A program made the translations under genes and the position numbers. A stretch of DNA of 64,000 nt from Gyromitra esculenta (Eukaryota > Ascomycota > Pezizomycetes > Pezizales > Discinaceae): assembly GCA_038503075.1 (NCBI GenBank), contig JBCAML010000001.1, positions 2,294,001-2,358,000 of the forward strand, written 5' to 3'. Below are positions 1-12,293 of the stretch, piece after piece. Every line of letters begins with the position of its first letter. Within the stretch, counting starts at the first letter, position 1. Under the pieces are notes generated by a model. That model saw only the letters and a program-made list of their open reading frames with translations, was not told the origin of the DNA and did not search any database.

Positions 1-2
1 CC

Positions 3-3000
3 CTAAAAACCCCTCGGCAACTTGAAGTAATAGATGGTCGCCCAGTTTCGTCAGGAGACATCACCCATATTACTAATATCAACCTCTCCATCCAACAACA
101 CCAAGAACAAGCCCCCTGCTTCGTCACCCGACTAGGACACTACCCCCTAGTTCTAGGAATTCCATGGATGAATTATCACGATGTCCAACTCCGCTTCGCT
201 CAAAAACGCATTGAGTTTAATTCTAAACTCTGCACCACCCATTCGTTATCTGTTTCGCGCGCAGCCTATGCATCGATTGTAGCCCCCCCTAAGCTGAACC
301 TATCCTTTATCAACGCCGCTAGTTTCAGAACTCTCACCCGAAAACACTCCTCCCAAGCCTATGCAATGTCACTGTACGAAATTAACAAAATCATCGATGA
401 CAAGACAACCAAGGAGGAATGGAGAGCGAGAATCCCTACGGAATATCATGACTTTCTGGATATGTTCGATAAAAAGAAAGCCCAAGGATTACCCCCACGC
501 CGCTCGTATGACCACAAGATACAACTGATGGAAGGAAAAGATGCCCCTTTCGGACCCCTCTATGGAATGTCTCGAGAAGAGCTTATCGTCTTGAAGAAAT
601 ACATTGAAGACAATCTTGAGAAGGGATTCATTCGGGCCAGTTCCTCTCCAGCCGGATCCCCCGTCCTATTTGTCAAAAAAGCTGACGGTTCCCTACGACT
701 CTGTGTGGACTACCGAGGCCTTAATGTTATTACCGTTAAGGATCGCTATACCTCTCCCCTCATCCGCGAAACCCTAGACCGACTTGCAAAGGCACAATGG
801 TATACCAAACTAGACCTCCGCGACGGTTACCACCAAGTACGCATCGCCGAGGGAGATGAGTGGAAGACAGCCTTTCGCACCCGCTACGGCTTATATGAAT
901 ACCAAGTCATGCCGTTCGGCTTGACCAACGCCCCGGGAACCTTCCAACGATTCGTTAATGATTGCCTCACCGAGTACCTGGATATTTGTTGTACAGCCTA
1001 CCTCGATGATATCCTAATCTATAGTGATACCTTCGCGGAGCATCAGGTCCATGTACGAAAGGTACTTCAGACACTCAAGAATAACGATATTTTGCTCAAA
1101 CCGGAAAAATGCGAATTCGAGGTACAGACGACCAAGTACCTAGGCCTCATTCTTACCCCCAACGGCATTAAGATGGACGAAGAGAAACTAAAAGCAGTAA
1201 GGGAATGGGGTACACCTAAGAGCGTCAAAGACGTACAAGCTTTTCTAGGCTTTGCTAATTTTTACCGTCGTTTCATTCTCGGTTTTTCCAAGCTTGCCTC
1301 CCCTCTCACGGCCCTAACAAAAAAAGTTATTATTTTTGAATGGACAGTAGAAGCGGATATTGCCTTCGAGAACCTGAAACATGCCTTCACCACCGCTCCA
1401 ATCCTCATCCACTTTGATCCTGACAAGAAAATCATTGTGGAAACCGACGCCTCCGACTTCGTATCTGGAGGAGTGCTATCCCAATACGATGACGCTGGAA
1501 TTCTACACCCAGTCGCATTCTTCTCGAAAAAGCATTCACCTGCTGAATGCAATTATGAAATTTACGACAAGGAACTGCTGGCTATCATCCGAGTATTCGA
1601 AGAATGGCGCCCGGAGCTCGAAGGTTCCAAACACCCCATTGACGTAATCAGCGACCATAAAAATCTCGAATATTTTATGAGTACGAAACAGTTAAACCGA
1701 CGTCAAGCACGATGGGCCGAATATCTTTCCCGCTTTGACTTTGTAATTACCTATCGCCCAGACAGTCAAGGAGGAAAACCAGACGCATTAACCAGAAGAT
1801 CAGGAGATCTTCCCAAGGAAGGGGATGAACGGTTGGCACACCAAAGCCAAGTGGTATTGAAGAAGGAAAATGTGGACCCTAAGCTAAGTTTGTTGTCGGC
1901 TTCTTTGTCAAATGAAGCCGCTGAACTGGACGCCCCCCTACAAAAACTCTTCCAAAACGGATTGGTTACTGACAAATTTCCGGAGAGAATACTTTTAGCG
2001 TTAAGGAATAAAGATCAACAATCAAAGGAGATCACCTTAAGCGAGTGTACCAACGAAAACGGAAGACTATGCTACCGAGGACGTATTTATGTTCCAGACT
2101 CCGACCCTCTACGCTTAGAACTCATCAAAAGGCACCATGATGTACCAGCCGCAGGCCACCCAGGAAGAGATAAAACATTTGAACTCCTGGATAGAAACTT
2201 CTATTGGCCCAAGATGAGGGAATCAGTCGCTCGTTACGTACGGAACTGCCATACCTGCCAGAAAGCTAAACCAGTCACTCAACGTACTTCGGGAGTACTC
2301 CGCCCCTTACCTATCCCGCAACGACCCTGGCAGGAAATCTCGATGGACTTTGTCACAGGCCTTCCCGAGTCTAATGGCTACGATGCGATCATGGTAATTG
2401 TTGACAGATTATCGAAAATGCAACACCTTATTCCATGCAATACTACTGTTAATTCACGAGATGTCGCTGATCTTTACCTGCAACATGTCTGGAAATTGCA
2501 TGGCCTACCTACGCATACTACCTCCGATCGTGGCACCCAATTCACGGCCCACTTCTGGAAAGAGCTTTGTCAACGTCTCGGGATACAAGCCCGAATGTCT
2601 ACTGCTTTCCATCCAGAAACGGACGGACAAACAGAACGACTAAATGCGGTAATGGAGCAATATCTTCGATCCTATGTGACTTACCAACAAGAGGACTGGA
2701 GCAGATGGCTACCAATGGCAGAATTCTCCGCAAATAATCAAGAGTCGGCAAGCACGAAAGTATCTCCCTTCCTTGCTAATTACGGTTATCACCCTCGGTT
2801 TGACACCGCTCTTACTCCCCCGGCAAATACCCCTCAAAGTCAAGATGCCACCGCCTTCGCAAGCAGGATGCAGGAACTGTATGATTATCTTAGGACACAA
2901 ATCAGAGCCGCGCAGGATATCCAAGAAACTGCTACGAATAAACATCGGACACCTGCCCCGGCATACCAAATCCAAGACCAAGTCTTCGTGTCGATGAAGA

Positions 3001-3455
3001 ATATTAGGACAAATCGTAACGCTCGAAAACTGGACTGGAAATGGATGGGTCCTTATGCAGTGAAAAGGATTATTTCCCCCTTCACGTACGAAATAGATCT
3101 CCCCTCATCGGTCAAATACCATCCTGTCTTTCACGTTTCCCTTCTTAAGCCTGCTCCTAATGATGCCCTCCCGGGACAAATTATTCCTCCTCCAGCCCCT
3201 ATTATTGTTAACGAGCAAGAGGAATACTATATTGAAAAAATCCTCGATCAACGCAACCATCGAGGACAACTCCAATACCTCGTAGAGTGGACTGGATATG
3301 CTCACCCAACATGGGAACCGGCTGAAGATCTGCAGGATACGTCTGCCCTTGATATATTCCTCGCCGAAACGACTATCGCTCCTTCTAAGGTTCGCAGGAG
3401 CTCACGCTTGAAGAGGGGAGCTACTTTCATGGATAAGAACCGGGTATTGGGTTAG
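3..3455 (+). CDS. pol: G1 Pol polyprotein (PR-RT-RH-IN-chromodomain), partial
   Basis: The frame is open from the window edge; the first internal Met is at 168. It starts inside the retropepsin domain (LGIPWMN region) and carries reverse transcriptase with YLDD, RNase H (ETDASD), an integrase HHCC zinc domain (HH...C-x2-C), the integrase triad (MDFVTG, SDRGTQF, DGQTERLN) and a C-terminal chromodomain (YLVEWTGY...TWEP). The last codons and the stop lie inside the 3' LTR, because the frame runs through the polypurine tract (GATFMD) into it. Polyprotein processing, reverse transcription and integration are inferred from the family. Chromodomains of this clade (chromoviruses) bind modified histone H3 and steer insertion to heterochromatin, which fits the nesting seen here. 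Confidence 0.92.
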   Translation, partial: LKTPRQLEVIDGRPVSSGDITHITNINLSIQQHQEQAPCFVTRLGHYPLVLGIPWMNYHDVQLRFAQKRIEFNSKLCTTHSLSVSRAAYASIVAPPKLNLSFINAASFRTLTRKHSSQAYAMSLYEINKIIDDKTTKEEWRARIPTEYHDFLDMFDKKKAQGLPPRRSYDHKIQLMEGKDAPFGPLYGMSREELIVLKKYIEDNLEKGFIRASSSPAGSPVLFVKKADGSLRLCVDYRGLNVITVKDRYTSPLIRETLDRLAKAQWYTKLDLRDGYHQVRIAEGDEWKTAFRTRYGLYEYQVMPFGLTNAPGTFQRFVNDCLTEYLDICCTAYLDDILIYSDTFAEHQVHVRKVLQTLKNNDILLKPEKCEFEVQTTKYLGLILTPNGIKMDEEKLKAVREWGTPKSVKDVQAFLGFANFYRRFILGFSKLASPLTALTKKVIIFEWTVEADIAFENLKHAFTTAPILIHFDPDKKIIVETDASDFVSGGVLSQYDDAGILHPVAFFSKKHSPAECNYEIYDKELLAIIRVFEEWRPELEGSKHPIDVISDHKNLEYFMSTKQLNRRQARWAEYLSRFDFVITYRPDSQGGKPDALTRRSGDLPKEGDERLAHQSQVVLKKENVDPKLSLLSASLSNEAAELDAPLQKLFQNGLVTDKFPERILLALRNKDQQSKEITLSECTNENGRLCYRGRIYVPDSDPLRLELIKRHHDVPAAGHPGRDKTFELLDRNFYWPKMRESVARYVRNCHTCQKAKPVTQRTSGVLRPLPIPQRPWQEISMDFVTGLPESNGYDAIMVIVDRLSKMQHLIPCNTTVNSRDVADLYLQHVWKLHGLPTHTTSDRGTQFTAHFWKELCQRLGIQARMSTAFHPETDGQTERLNAVMEQYLRSYVTYQQEDWSRWLPMAEFSANNQESASTKVSPFLANYGYHPRFDTALTPPANTPQSQDATAFASRMQELYDYLRTQIRAAQDIQETATNKHRTPAPAYQIQDQVFVSMKNIRTNRNARKLDWKWMGPYAVKRIISPFTYEIDLPSSVKYHPVFHVSLLKPAPNDALPGQIIPPPAPIIVNEQEEYYIEKILDQRNHRGQLQYLVEWTGYAHPTWEPAEDLQDTSALDIFLAETTIAPSKVRRSSRLKRGATFMDKNRVLG

Positions 3456-3847
3456 GACGGTTAGGGAAGTTACGAAGGATTTCCTTTGAGTATAATGTCT
3501 TTGTTTTTCGGTTATGTTTCGGCTGTTGCTAGATGGCTGTTTGTGTTACGAGAAAGCGGGGTATTTAAACGGAGGATTTTGGTCGTTTGTGTTTTCTTTC
3601 TCTTTCTTCCTTAAGCAACGTTCTCATTACCTTCTGCTGTAAAATCATTGAAATACTATCTCGATTCTATCTCAGAGTCCCCGCTGTCGCCGTTTTCCTC
3701 GCCGCACTTATCTCGCCTTGAGATAAAGACATCCTCGTAGAACTTGTAGAACACGCTGCACTCTTCAAACGTGTTGTCACCTCGCTTAAGTAGCACTGCT
3801 CACCTTCAGGGATACTGAAGGGCTTAACTCGAGGCACAACCGTGAGA
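3425..3847 (+). repeat. G1 3' LTR (group B)
   Basis: 423 bp, from TTTCATGG to CGTGAGA, directly after the purine-rich tract. It contains the TATTTAAA-like box, the TTAAGCAACGTTC block near the predicted transcript start and the CCTTCAG-GGATA-CTGAAGG hairpin near its end. Boundaries are taken from the intact copy G6, whose duplication fixes them. Confidence 0.9.
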
Positions 3848-6800
3848 ATCGTTGGCGGCAGGCTTTAATAGAGAGACATGGAAAACAGGATGGTACTTAA
3901 CAGATGAAGGAAGGTCAATCTCGTACGCAAAGGGTGACACTATTTTTTTAACCGGGTAGGGTCCCATCCATTTCCAGTCCAATTTTCGGGCATTTCGTAT
4001 TGTCCTAATATTCTTCATTGACACGAAGACTTGATTACCGACTTGATAGGCAGGGGCTGGCGTACGGTGTTTATTGGTTGAGGTTTCCTGGATATCCTGG
4101 GCCGTTCTTATCTGTGTTTTAAGATAGTCATAAAGTTCTTGCATATACTGACTGAACGAAGCTGCATCTAGGCTTTGCGGGGTTTTCTGGACTGGAAGGA
4201 GGGAGGTATCGAAGCGAGGATGATAGCCGTAATTAGCGAAGAAGGGGGATACTTTGGTACTAGCGGAATCCTGATTATTCGCTGAGAATTCTGCCATTGG
4301 TAACCACTTGCTCCAGTCTTCTTGCTGATAGGATACGTAGGAGCGTAAATACTGCTCCATAACCGCGTTTAATCGTTCCGTTTGTCCATCAGTTTCCGGA
4401 TGGAAGGCGGTAGACATTCGGGCTTGAATTCCTAGGCGTTGGCAGAGTTCCTTCCAGAAATTGGCCGTGAATTGGGTGCCTCGATCTGATGTAATATGCG
4501 TTGGTAATCCGTGAAGTTTCCATACGTGTTGGAGATACAAATCAGCAACATCCCTAGAGTTGACCGTGGTATTACAGGGAATTAGGTGGCGCATTTTCGA
4601 CAAGCGATCTACTACCACCATAATAGCATCATAACCATCAGATTCTGGAAGTCCCGTAACAAAATCCATCGAGACTTCCTGCCATGGGCGATTGGGGATT
4701 GGTAATGGGCGTAGGACACCTTGTGTACGTTGGGTGACCGGTTTGGCTTTTTGACAGATATGGCAGTTGCGTACATAGTGACTGATTGATTCTCTCATCT
4801 TTGGCCAGTAAAATCTTCGACTTATAAGCTCAAAGGTTTTGTCTCGTCCGGGGTGTCCTGCAGCGGGGGCATCATGATGTCTCTTGATGAGCTCTAGGCG
4901 AAGGGGGTCGAAGTCTGGGATATAAAAACATCCTCGATAGCATAGCTTATTGTTTTCCTTGGTACACTCGCTGAGGGTGATTTCCTTTGACTGTTGTTCC
5001 TTATTTTCCAGTGCTAGGAGTATTTTTTCAGGGAACTTATCAGCAATATATCCTTCTTGAAAGAGGTTTTCCAGGGGGGCGTCCAATTCAGCGGCTTCAT
5101 TTGACAAAGAAGCCGACAACAAACCTAGCTTAGGGTTTATATTTTCTTTCTTTAGCACCACCTGACTTTGGTGTGCTAACCGTTCATCCCCTTCCTTGGG
5201 GAGATCTCCTGATCTTCTGGTCAAAGCATCCGGTTTACCTCCTTGGCTCCCTGGTCGGTATGTGATCACGAAATCGAAGCATGATAGGTATTCGGCCCAT
5301 CTAGCTTGTCGACGGTTAAGTTGCTTGGTACTCATGAAGTATTCAAGGTTTTTATGGTCGCTGATCACATCGATGGGGTGTTTTGATCCTTCCAGTTCAG
5401 GGCGCCATTCCTCGAATACTTGGATGATGGCCAATAGTTCCTTGTCATAGATCTCGTAGTTGCACTTAGCAGGGGAGTGTTTCTTCGAGAAATAAGCTAC
5501 CGGGTGTAGGACGCCGTTATCATCATACTGGGAGAGTACGCCTCCGGATACGAAGTCGGAGGCGTCAGTTTCGACGATGATTTTTTTATCAGGGTCGAAG
5601 TGTATTAAGATGGGGGCGGTAGTGAAGGCGTGTTTCAAGTTCTCGAAAGCTATGTCTGCTTCAATTGTCCATTCGAATGTGATGCCTTTCCGTGTAAGGG
5701 CAGTGAGAGGTGCTGCAAGTTTAGAAAAACCTAGGATAAAGCTTCGGTAGAAGTTTGCGAATCCTAGGAAGGCTTGTACATCCTTCACACTTTTCGGGGT
5801 ATTCCATTCTCGGACTGCTTTGAGTTTCTCCTCGTCCATCTTGATGCCATCGGGGGTGAGGATGAGGCCTAAGTACTTGGTCGTTTGTACCTCAAATTCA
5901 CATTTCTCTGGCTTGAGTAGGATGTCGTTGTTCTTAAGCGTCTGAAGTACCTTTCGTACATGAATCTGATGCTCCGCGAAGTTATCGCTATAGATTAGGA
6001 TATCATCAAGGTAGGCTGTGCAGAAAATGTCTAGGTATTCAGTTAGGCAGTCATTAACAAAGCGTTGGAATGTTCCTGGGGCGTTGGTTAATCCGAAGGG
6101 CATGACTTGGTACTCATAGAGGCCATAGCGGGTGCGGAAAGCGGTTTTCCATTCATCCCCTTCCGCAATGCGTACTTGATGATAGCCGTCCCGGAGGTCT
6201 AGCTTGGTATACCATTGGGCCTTTGCTAATCGATCTAGAGTTTCTCAAATAAGGGGAGAGGTATAGCGATCCTTAACCGTAATTGCGTTCAGGCCTCGGT
6301 AGTCAACACATAGCCGAAGGGATCCATCAGCTTTCTTAACAAAAAGTACAGGGGATCCGGCAGGGGAAGAGCTGGCGCGAATGAAGCCTTTGTCAAGGTT
6401 GTCCTCAATATACTTTTTTAGAACAATCAGTTCCTCTCGGGACATTCCGTATAATGGGCCGAATGGGGCATCTTTTCCTTCCATAAGTTGTATCTTATGG
6501 TCATATGTGCGGCGAGGAGGTAGTCCTTGAGCTTTCTTTTTGTCGAACATGTCCAGGAAGTCATGGTATTCTACAGGAATACGCGACTTCCATTCTTCCT
6601 TCGTTGTTTTGTCGTCTATGATTTTGTTAATTTCGTAGAGTGACATGGCATAGGCCTGTGAGGTTCGTTTTCTGGTGAGAGTCCTAAAACTGGCGGCACC
6701 GATAAACGACAGATTGAGCCTGGGGGGAGCGGGGATCGAGGAAGTGGACACGATAGGGGAGTGAGGGGCGCAGTGGGTGGTGCAGAGTTTAGAATTAAAC

Positions 6801-6877
6801 TCAATGCGTTTGTTGGCAAAATGGAGGCGAACGTCATGGTGGTTCATCCATGGTATGCCTAAAACAAGGGGGTAGTG
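3848..6877 (-). pseudogene. pol: G2 pol, main part, one nonsense codon and truncated 3' end
   Basis: Reads from the end of the protease domain ([12 protein letters not shown]) through RT (YLDD), RNase H, integrase (HHCC, D-D-E) to just before the chromodomain, where G1 interrupts it (last G2 codons KPAAND). One TGA at 6245-6247 replaces an arginine codon that is CGC in sister copies (SPLI-R-ETL), most simply a CGA to TGA transition. The frame is otherwise open on both sides of it. The upstream end at 6877 is the TAGTG target site of G3, and the gene resumes at 18501. Confidence 0.88.
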
Positions 6878-7287
6878 TCTCAAGGGGCAAGGTTTATCTT
6901 CAAGCTCTCAGGTATCCCCCAAGATGAGCAGTGCGACTTGAAGGGAAAACTAAGCGACGAGAGTATTCACGAGGTTCCACAGGCTCTACGAAGTGTGTCA
7001 AGTATAGAGGACTTGAGGGCGGCGACAGCGAAGGTTATGAAGTATAACCGAGGGTTGTATTGTAAAATACAAGAGTGTACTATAGAAGACGTTGCTTAAA
7101 GAAAGAAGAAGAAAAAGTACAACAGGAGGGGAAATCCCTTCGCTTATATACCACAATCCAACTCGTTCGATGACAAAGACTTGACTCATTGTAACGGAAA
7201 CCCAAAGAAACACAAGGAACAACAACGTAACACAACAACCTCGTAACTCTATATCTGACGAACCAACGAAAACAGCTATCCATGAAA
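6878..7287 (-). repeat. G3 3' LTR (group A)
   Basis: 410 bp. Read on the minus strand it starts TTTCATGG and ends CTTGAGA. It carries TATATAAG, AAGCAACGTC and the hairpin TCTTGGG-GGATA-CCTGAGA, which pairs fully with two G-U pairs. Confidence 0.92.
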
Positions 7288-7299
7288 GTACCCCCTCCC

Positions 7300-10200
7300 T
7301 TATAATCGTGAGCTCCTGCGAACACTAACCAGACCTTCCTTGGGCTTGCTCGGATATCGTTGGTGAAAGACGTCCACTGCTTCAGTCTCCTTATGATAAT
7401 CAGCTGGTTCCCACGTAGGTAAGGCATAACCTGTCCATTCAACCAGGTATTGCAGTTTTCCATGGCGAACACGAGAATCTAAAATACTCTCAATAAGGTA
7501 TTCTTCATGGTCATTAACTTGGACCGGGGGTGGTGGTGGAATAATCTGACCCGGGAGTGGGTCAACAGGAGCCGCTTTGATTAGTGAAACATGAAATACC
7601 GGATGGTACTTCATTGACGTCGGTAGCTCTATCTCATATGCGTGCGCTGAAATCACTCGTTTAATCGGGAATGGGCCACTCCATTTCCAGTATAATTTTC
7701 TCAAGTTCCTTGTTGTCCTTATGTTCTTCATAGAGATGAAGACTTCATCCTTAACCTTGAACGAGGGAGCGGGAGTGCGATGCCGATTTGTACTAGATTC
7801 GAAGACATCTTGAGCAGTCTTCATCTGTACTCGCAGGAAGTCTCTGAGTTCTTCCATTTTAGAAGCGAAATCGTTGGCGTCAAGGGTCTGGGGGGAGCGA
7901 TCATTAGGGATAACAGAGGTATTGAACCGGGGATGATAGCCGTAATTCGCGAAGAAGGGTGTAGCCTTAATACTAGCAGACTCTTGATTATTGGCAGCGA
8001 ACTCGGCAATGGGTAGCCACTTCGACCAATCATCTTGCTGGTAAGACACATAGCAACGGAGGTATTGTTCCATTACGGCATTGAGGCGTTCAGTTTGTCC
8101 GTCAGTCTCTGGATGAAAAGAGGTGGACATACGGGCAGCAATATTCAGATGCTGGCAGAGATATTTCCAAAACTTCGCTGTAAACTGCGTTCCCCTATCA
8201 GAGGTTAAATGGGATGGGAGTCCGTGAAGTTTCCAGACATTTTGGAGGTACAATTCGGCGGTTTGTTCAGCGTTAACGGTAGTATTGCACGGGATAAGAT
8301 GTCGCATCTTCGAGAGTCGGTCTACAACAACCATGATGGCGTCAAAGCCGTTAGACTCTGGGAGGCCCGTGACAAAGTCCATTGACAACTCTTCCCAGGG
8401 GCGGTTAGGGATTGGGAGTGGTTTTAGAACGCCATGGGTGCCGAGGGTGCTTGGTTTAGCTCGTCGGCAAATAAGGCAATTCCGGGTATATCGTCCAATA
8501 TATTCCCTCATTTTTGGCCAATAGAAGTGTCTTGAGACGAGTTCGAAGGTCTTTTCTCGTCCCGGGTGGCCAGCGGAGGGAGCGTTATGATGTCGTTGTA
8601 GGATAAGGAGACGGAGGGGATCATGATCGGGGATATAGAGCTTTTGTCGATAGAAAAGATAGCCATTGACTTCAGCACAATCGCCTAATGTAATTTCCTT
8701 AGATTGTCGCTCGCCATTTCTAAGTGCTAGAAGAATTTTTTGTGGGAGCGGGTCAGCGTTATATCCCTGGTTCATTAATATTTTAAGGGAGGCATCCAAT
8801 TCAGCGGGTTCATTTGATAAAGAACCCGAAAACAAACTCAGCTTAGGGTCTAAGTTCTTCTCCTTCAGGACTACTTGGTGCTGGTGTTGTAGTCTTTCAT
8901 CCCCTTCTTCAGGGAGATCTCCTGATCTCTGAGTCAATGCGTCCGGCTTTCCTCCCTGTATTCCTGGTCTGTACGTAATAACAAAGTTGAAGCGTGAAAG
9001 GTATTCTGCCCATCTGACCTGTCTCCGATTCAATTGTTTGGTGGTCATAAAGTATTCCAAATTTTTATGATCCGTAATAACAGAGATAGGAAATTCAGAT
9101 CCTTCGAGTTCCGGGCGCCATTCTTCAAAACAGCGGATAATGGCTAGTAACTCCTTATCGTAGATTTCATAGTTACATTCCGCAGGTGAGTGTTTCTTAG
9201 AGAAGAAAGCCACAGGGTGTAGTATGCCGTTATCATCGAGCTGAGAGAGAACGCCACCGGAGACGAAGTCAGAAGCATCGGATTCTACAAAGATCTTTTT
9301 TTGTGGATCAAAGTGAATAAGTACCGGTGCTTTAGTAAAGGCCTCCTTGAGATCTTCAAATGCGAGTTCGGCTTCGACTGTCCATTCAAAAATAATGCCT
9401 TTCTTAGTGAAGGCAGTAAGAGGTGCGGCGAGGCGGGAAAATCCTAAGATAAACCTTCGGTAGAAGTTTGCAAAACTTAGGAAAGCCTGAACGTCCTTGA
9501 TGCATTTGGGTCGGTTCCATTCTCGTACAGCTTTGAGTTTGTCCTCGTCCATTTTAATTCCTTCAGGAGTGAGGATCAAGCCGAGGTACTTTATTGACTG
9601 AACGTGGAATTCACATTTCTCTGGTTTGAGAAGGATATTATTGGCTCTGAGAGCGTCCAGGACTTGTCTGACGTGGGTTTTATGTTCAACAAGGGTATCG
9701 CTGTAGATGAGGATATCATCAAGATAAGCGGTACAGAAGAGGTCTAGATATTCTCGGAGGGAATCATTGACGAAGCGTTGGAAGGTACCTGGTGCATTAG
9801 TGAGGCCGAATGGCATTACCATGTATTCGTAGAGGCCATATCGAGTTCTAAAGGCAGTTTTCCATTCTTCTCCTTCTGCAATACGGATTTGATGAAAGCC
9901 GTCTCTTAGGTCCAGCTTAGAGTACCATTGTGCTTTAGCGAGGCGGTCGAGGGTTTCCTTGATGAGCGGGGAGGTGTAGCGGTCTTTGACAGTGAGGGTG
10001 TTGAGACCTCGGTAGTCTACACAGAGACGCAGTGAACCATCAGGTTTCGCAGCAAAGAGAACGGGGGAGCCGGCGGATGATGAGCTTGCACGGATAAAAC
10101 CTTTTTCTAGGTTGTCCTCGATATACTTCTTTAGGACCAGCAGTTCATCTCGTGACATACCATAGAGGGGGCCGAATGGTGGTTCTTTTCCTTCGTGGAG

Positions 10201-10979
10201 TGTGATCTTATGATCGTAGGGTCGGCGAGGGGGGAGCCTTTGAGCCTTGGTTTTGTCGAACATGTCTAGGTACTCATGGTATTCCGCAGGTATTCGTTGT
10301 CTCCATTCTTCCTTAGTAGTCTTGCTATCAAGAACTCTATTGATTTCGTAGAGAGACATGGAATAAACCTGGATACCTTTTTTCCTGGCAAGTGAGCGGA
10401 AGCTGGCGGCGCCAATAAAGGCAGCATTGAGCTTGGCAGGAGGAGGAATGGCGATTGCCGAGACGATGGGTTGCTGGGGGGCACAGTGGGTGGTGCAGAA
10501 TTTAGAGTTAAATTCAATGCTTTTGTTTGCGAATTGTAGATGAACGTCATGGAGGTTCATCCAGGGAATACCGAGTACTAGGGGGTAATGACCTAGTTTG
10601 GTGACGAAGAAGGGAGCTTTTTCAGCATGTTATTGGATAGAGAGCTCTAGGTGACAAAGATGGGTGATGTCTCCTGAGGCAATTGTCCGTCCGTCGATGA
10701 CTTCTAATTGGCGAGGGGTTTTGAGGGGAGATAGGGGCAGGGAATGGTGATGCACGAAATTTTCATCAATGAAAGCGAATCCTGAGGCTCCAGTGTCAAG
10801 AAGTGCGTGTGTTTTTATAATTTTATTTTGGTGGGTGAGACTACAAGAAACTACAAAGTGTTCCCCATCCAAATTATCCTCCACACACATATCCGACACT
10901 GAAAATCCTGAAATAGAAAACGCTGACAAAGGAGAAAAATGAACCAGAGCAGGGTCACTAGGCGACTCTGGTTGAACTA
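7300..10979 (-). pseudogene. pol: G3 pol, one nonsense codon in the protease
   Basis: Long open frame in the -1 phase relative to gag: protease (DTGASG), RT (YLDD), RNase H, integrase (HHCC; D-D-E) and chromodomain (YLVEWTGYALPTWEP), ending RSSRL-stop before the polypurine tract. A TAA at 10630-10632 replaces CAA in the SIQQH stretch of the protease, as shown by G4, so full-length Pol is not made. Frame is otherwise kept for more than 1,080 codons, so the lesion is recent relative to other decay. Confidence 0.9.
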
Positions 10980-10986
10980 GTTTAAA
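10942..10986 (-). promoter_or_regulatory. G3 gag-pol -1 frameshift signal
   Basis: Minus strand: slippery T_TTA_AAC (10986-10980) in the gag frame, directly followed by TAG, a 6-nt spacer and the stem AACCAGAG (10973-10966) pairing with CTCTGGTT (10949-10942). Pol is in the -1 frame across this point. Confidence 0.85.
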
Positions 10987-12224
10987 GACTCAACTGAGTC
11001 TGCTGCGTCAAAGGCAGGGAAGCGAGGTGGCAAAGGTGGTGGAAAAACAGAAGGAGCAGGAGGAGCAGCGGCAGCGTTGATAACAGCTCCTCTCATGGCG
11101 GGACGTTTGGAGGCGGAGGGGCAGTTGGAAAAGATATGTCCCTCTCCGGCGCAAAATAGACAGCGGTTATTGGTTTGTCTCCATGCCTTTTCTTCGGGCG
11201 ATAGCTTTCTCCTTCCGTTAACTTGAACGTAACGCTGTTCAGGAGCTGGGCGGGAAGTGGAGGTACGGCCAAAAGAGAGATCCATAGGGACAAGTCCTCC
11301 AGGAGCGAAGGAGGAGGAGGCGGGAGTAAAGGCGGCGGGGGCAGCGGCAGGGGCGGTGAATTGTCCCATGGTGTTGCGAGCAGCATTTTTCTTTTCTTCT
11401 CTTCTTGCTCGGATACGGTTATCTAGACGAAGGAGGAAGGCACAAAGGGAAGTGAAGGTGGTGGGAAAGTCGGCAACGGTCACTACTGCTTCTTTCAGCT
11501 CATCTGACATGCCGAACTCCAGAGCGTCGTTTTTTGCAGACTCATCATAGTTGAGACGTCCCATGATACGTTGGAAGTCGGCAAGGTAGGCAGAGAAGTC
11601 CCTCTTTCCTTGTCGGAGTTGATGTAGTTCGCGACGGGCGGTGCCGAGGGGGTCGGGGTCGCCAAAAGCTGTTTCCAGGGCGGTGATCAAGTCGGCGGCG
11701 GAGTTCCAGGTAGTGGTCCCATCAGGGAGTACTGAGTGACGGATTTGTTCGAGGGCGGCTCCCTCGAGGCGGCTGATAGCATACAATATCATGTTATTGT
11801 TGCTAGAGAATCGGTCGGCATTGACCGAGAGGTTGGAGCGCAGCTGTAAGACGAAACCGGGGAGCTTATCGCGAGACCCATTGAATTTATCTGGGTCAGG
11901 CATTTTGTCCGAGCGGCCTCCTTGGTTGGGGGCTGGTGGTGGTGGAGGGGACGGCGCAGGAGGTGGGGGGGCGATGTTGCGGAGGCGGGTGACTTCTGCC
12001 TCTGCGGCTTGCAGTTGAGATTGGCAAGTATTGAATCTTGCCGTCATATTGTTTCGTTCCTGTACAGCTTCTTCTAGCTGTAGGTCTGCGTACGTGAGGT
12101 TATCGACCCGTTGTTGATAATGGGATCGAATTTCCTCATAGGCAGAGGCGAGATCGGCATTGGCGGCAGCTTGGAAGTTCTCGAAAGTTGGGAAAGTCCA
12201 GGGGGCGGGGGCGGGATTACTCGT
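10977..12224 (-). pseudogene. gag: G3 gag, start codon lost (ATG to ACG)
   Basis: A capsid-nucleocapsid frame of exactly the same length as the intact gag of G4 (1,248 nt). It has a Gag domain (PDKFNGSRDKLPGF...; LHQLRQGKRDFSAYLADFQRI) and one CCHC knuckle (C-x2-C-x4-H-x4-C, CLFCAGEGHIFSNC). The codon matching the G4 start is ACG at 12224-12222, so normal initiation is lost. The frame continues upstream into the primer-site region without an ATG. It ends SLN-stop at the frameshift signal. Confidence 0.88.
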
Positions 12225-12293
12225 GGCGGCGTTGATGTTTTTGTAGCAGCGCGGGAAAGTGGGGTAGAGGGTGTGGATGAGGAAGCAACGTAA

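Larger units (their letters stand above)
1..3852 (+). mobile_element. G1: Ty3/Gypsy chromovirus, group B, 5' part outside window
   Basis: This is the 3' part of an LTR retrotransposon: pol from the protease onward, a polypurine tract (3410-3424) and a complete 3' LTR (3425-3847). It abuts the interrupted minus-strand pol of G2 at 3848, so G1 inserted near the 3' end of G2 pol. The right-hand target duplication should be ATCGT (3848-3852). Its partner lies left of the window. No stop interrupts the visible pol, so this is one of the better preserved copies. Confidence 0.9.

Noticed and set aside
1262..1552. Antisense ORFs within pol and gag (also 7780-8016, 15565-15831, 27490-27780 and similar)
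   Set aside because: They recur at the same place in every copy as shadows of the coding frame, with no domain features.
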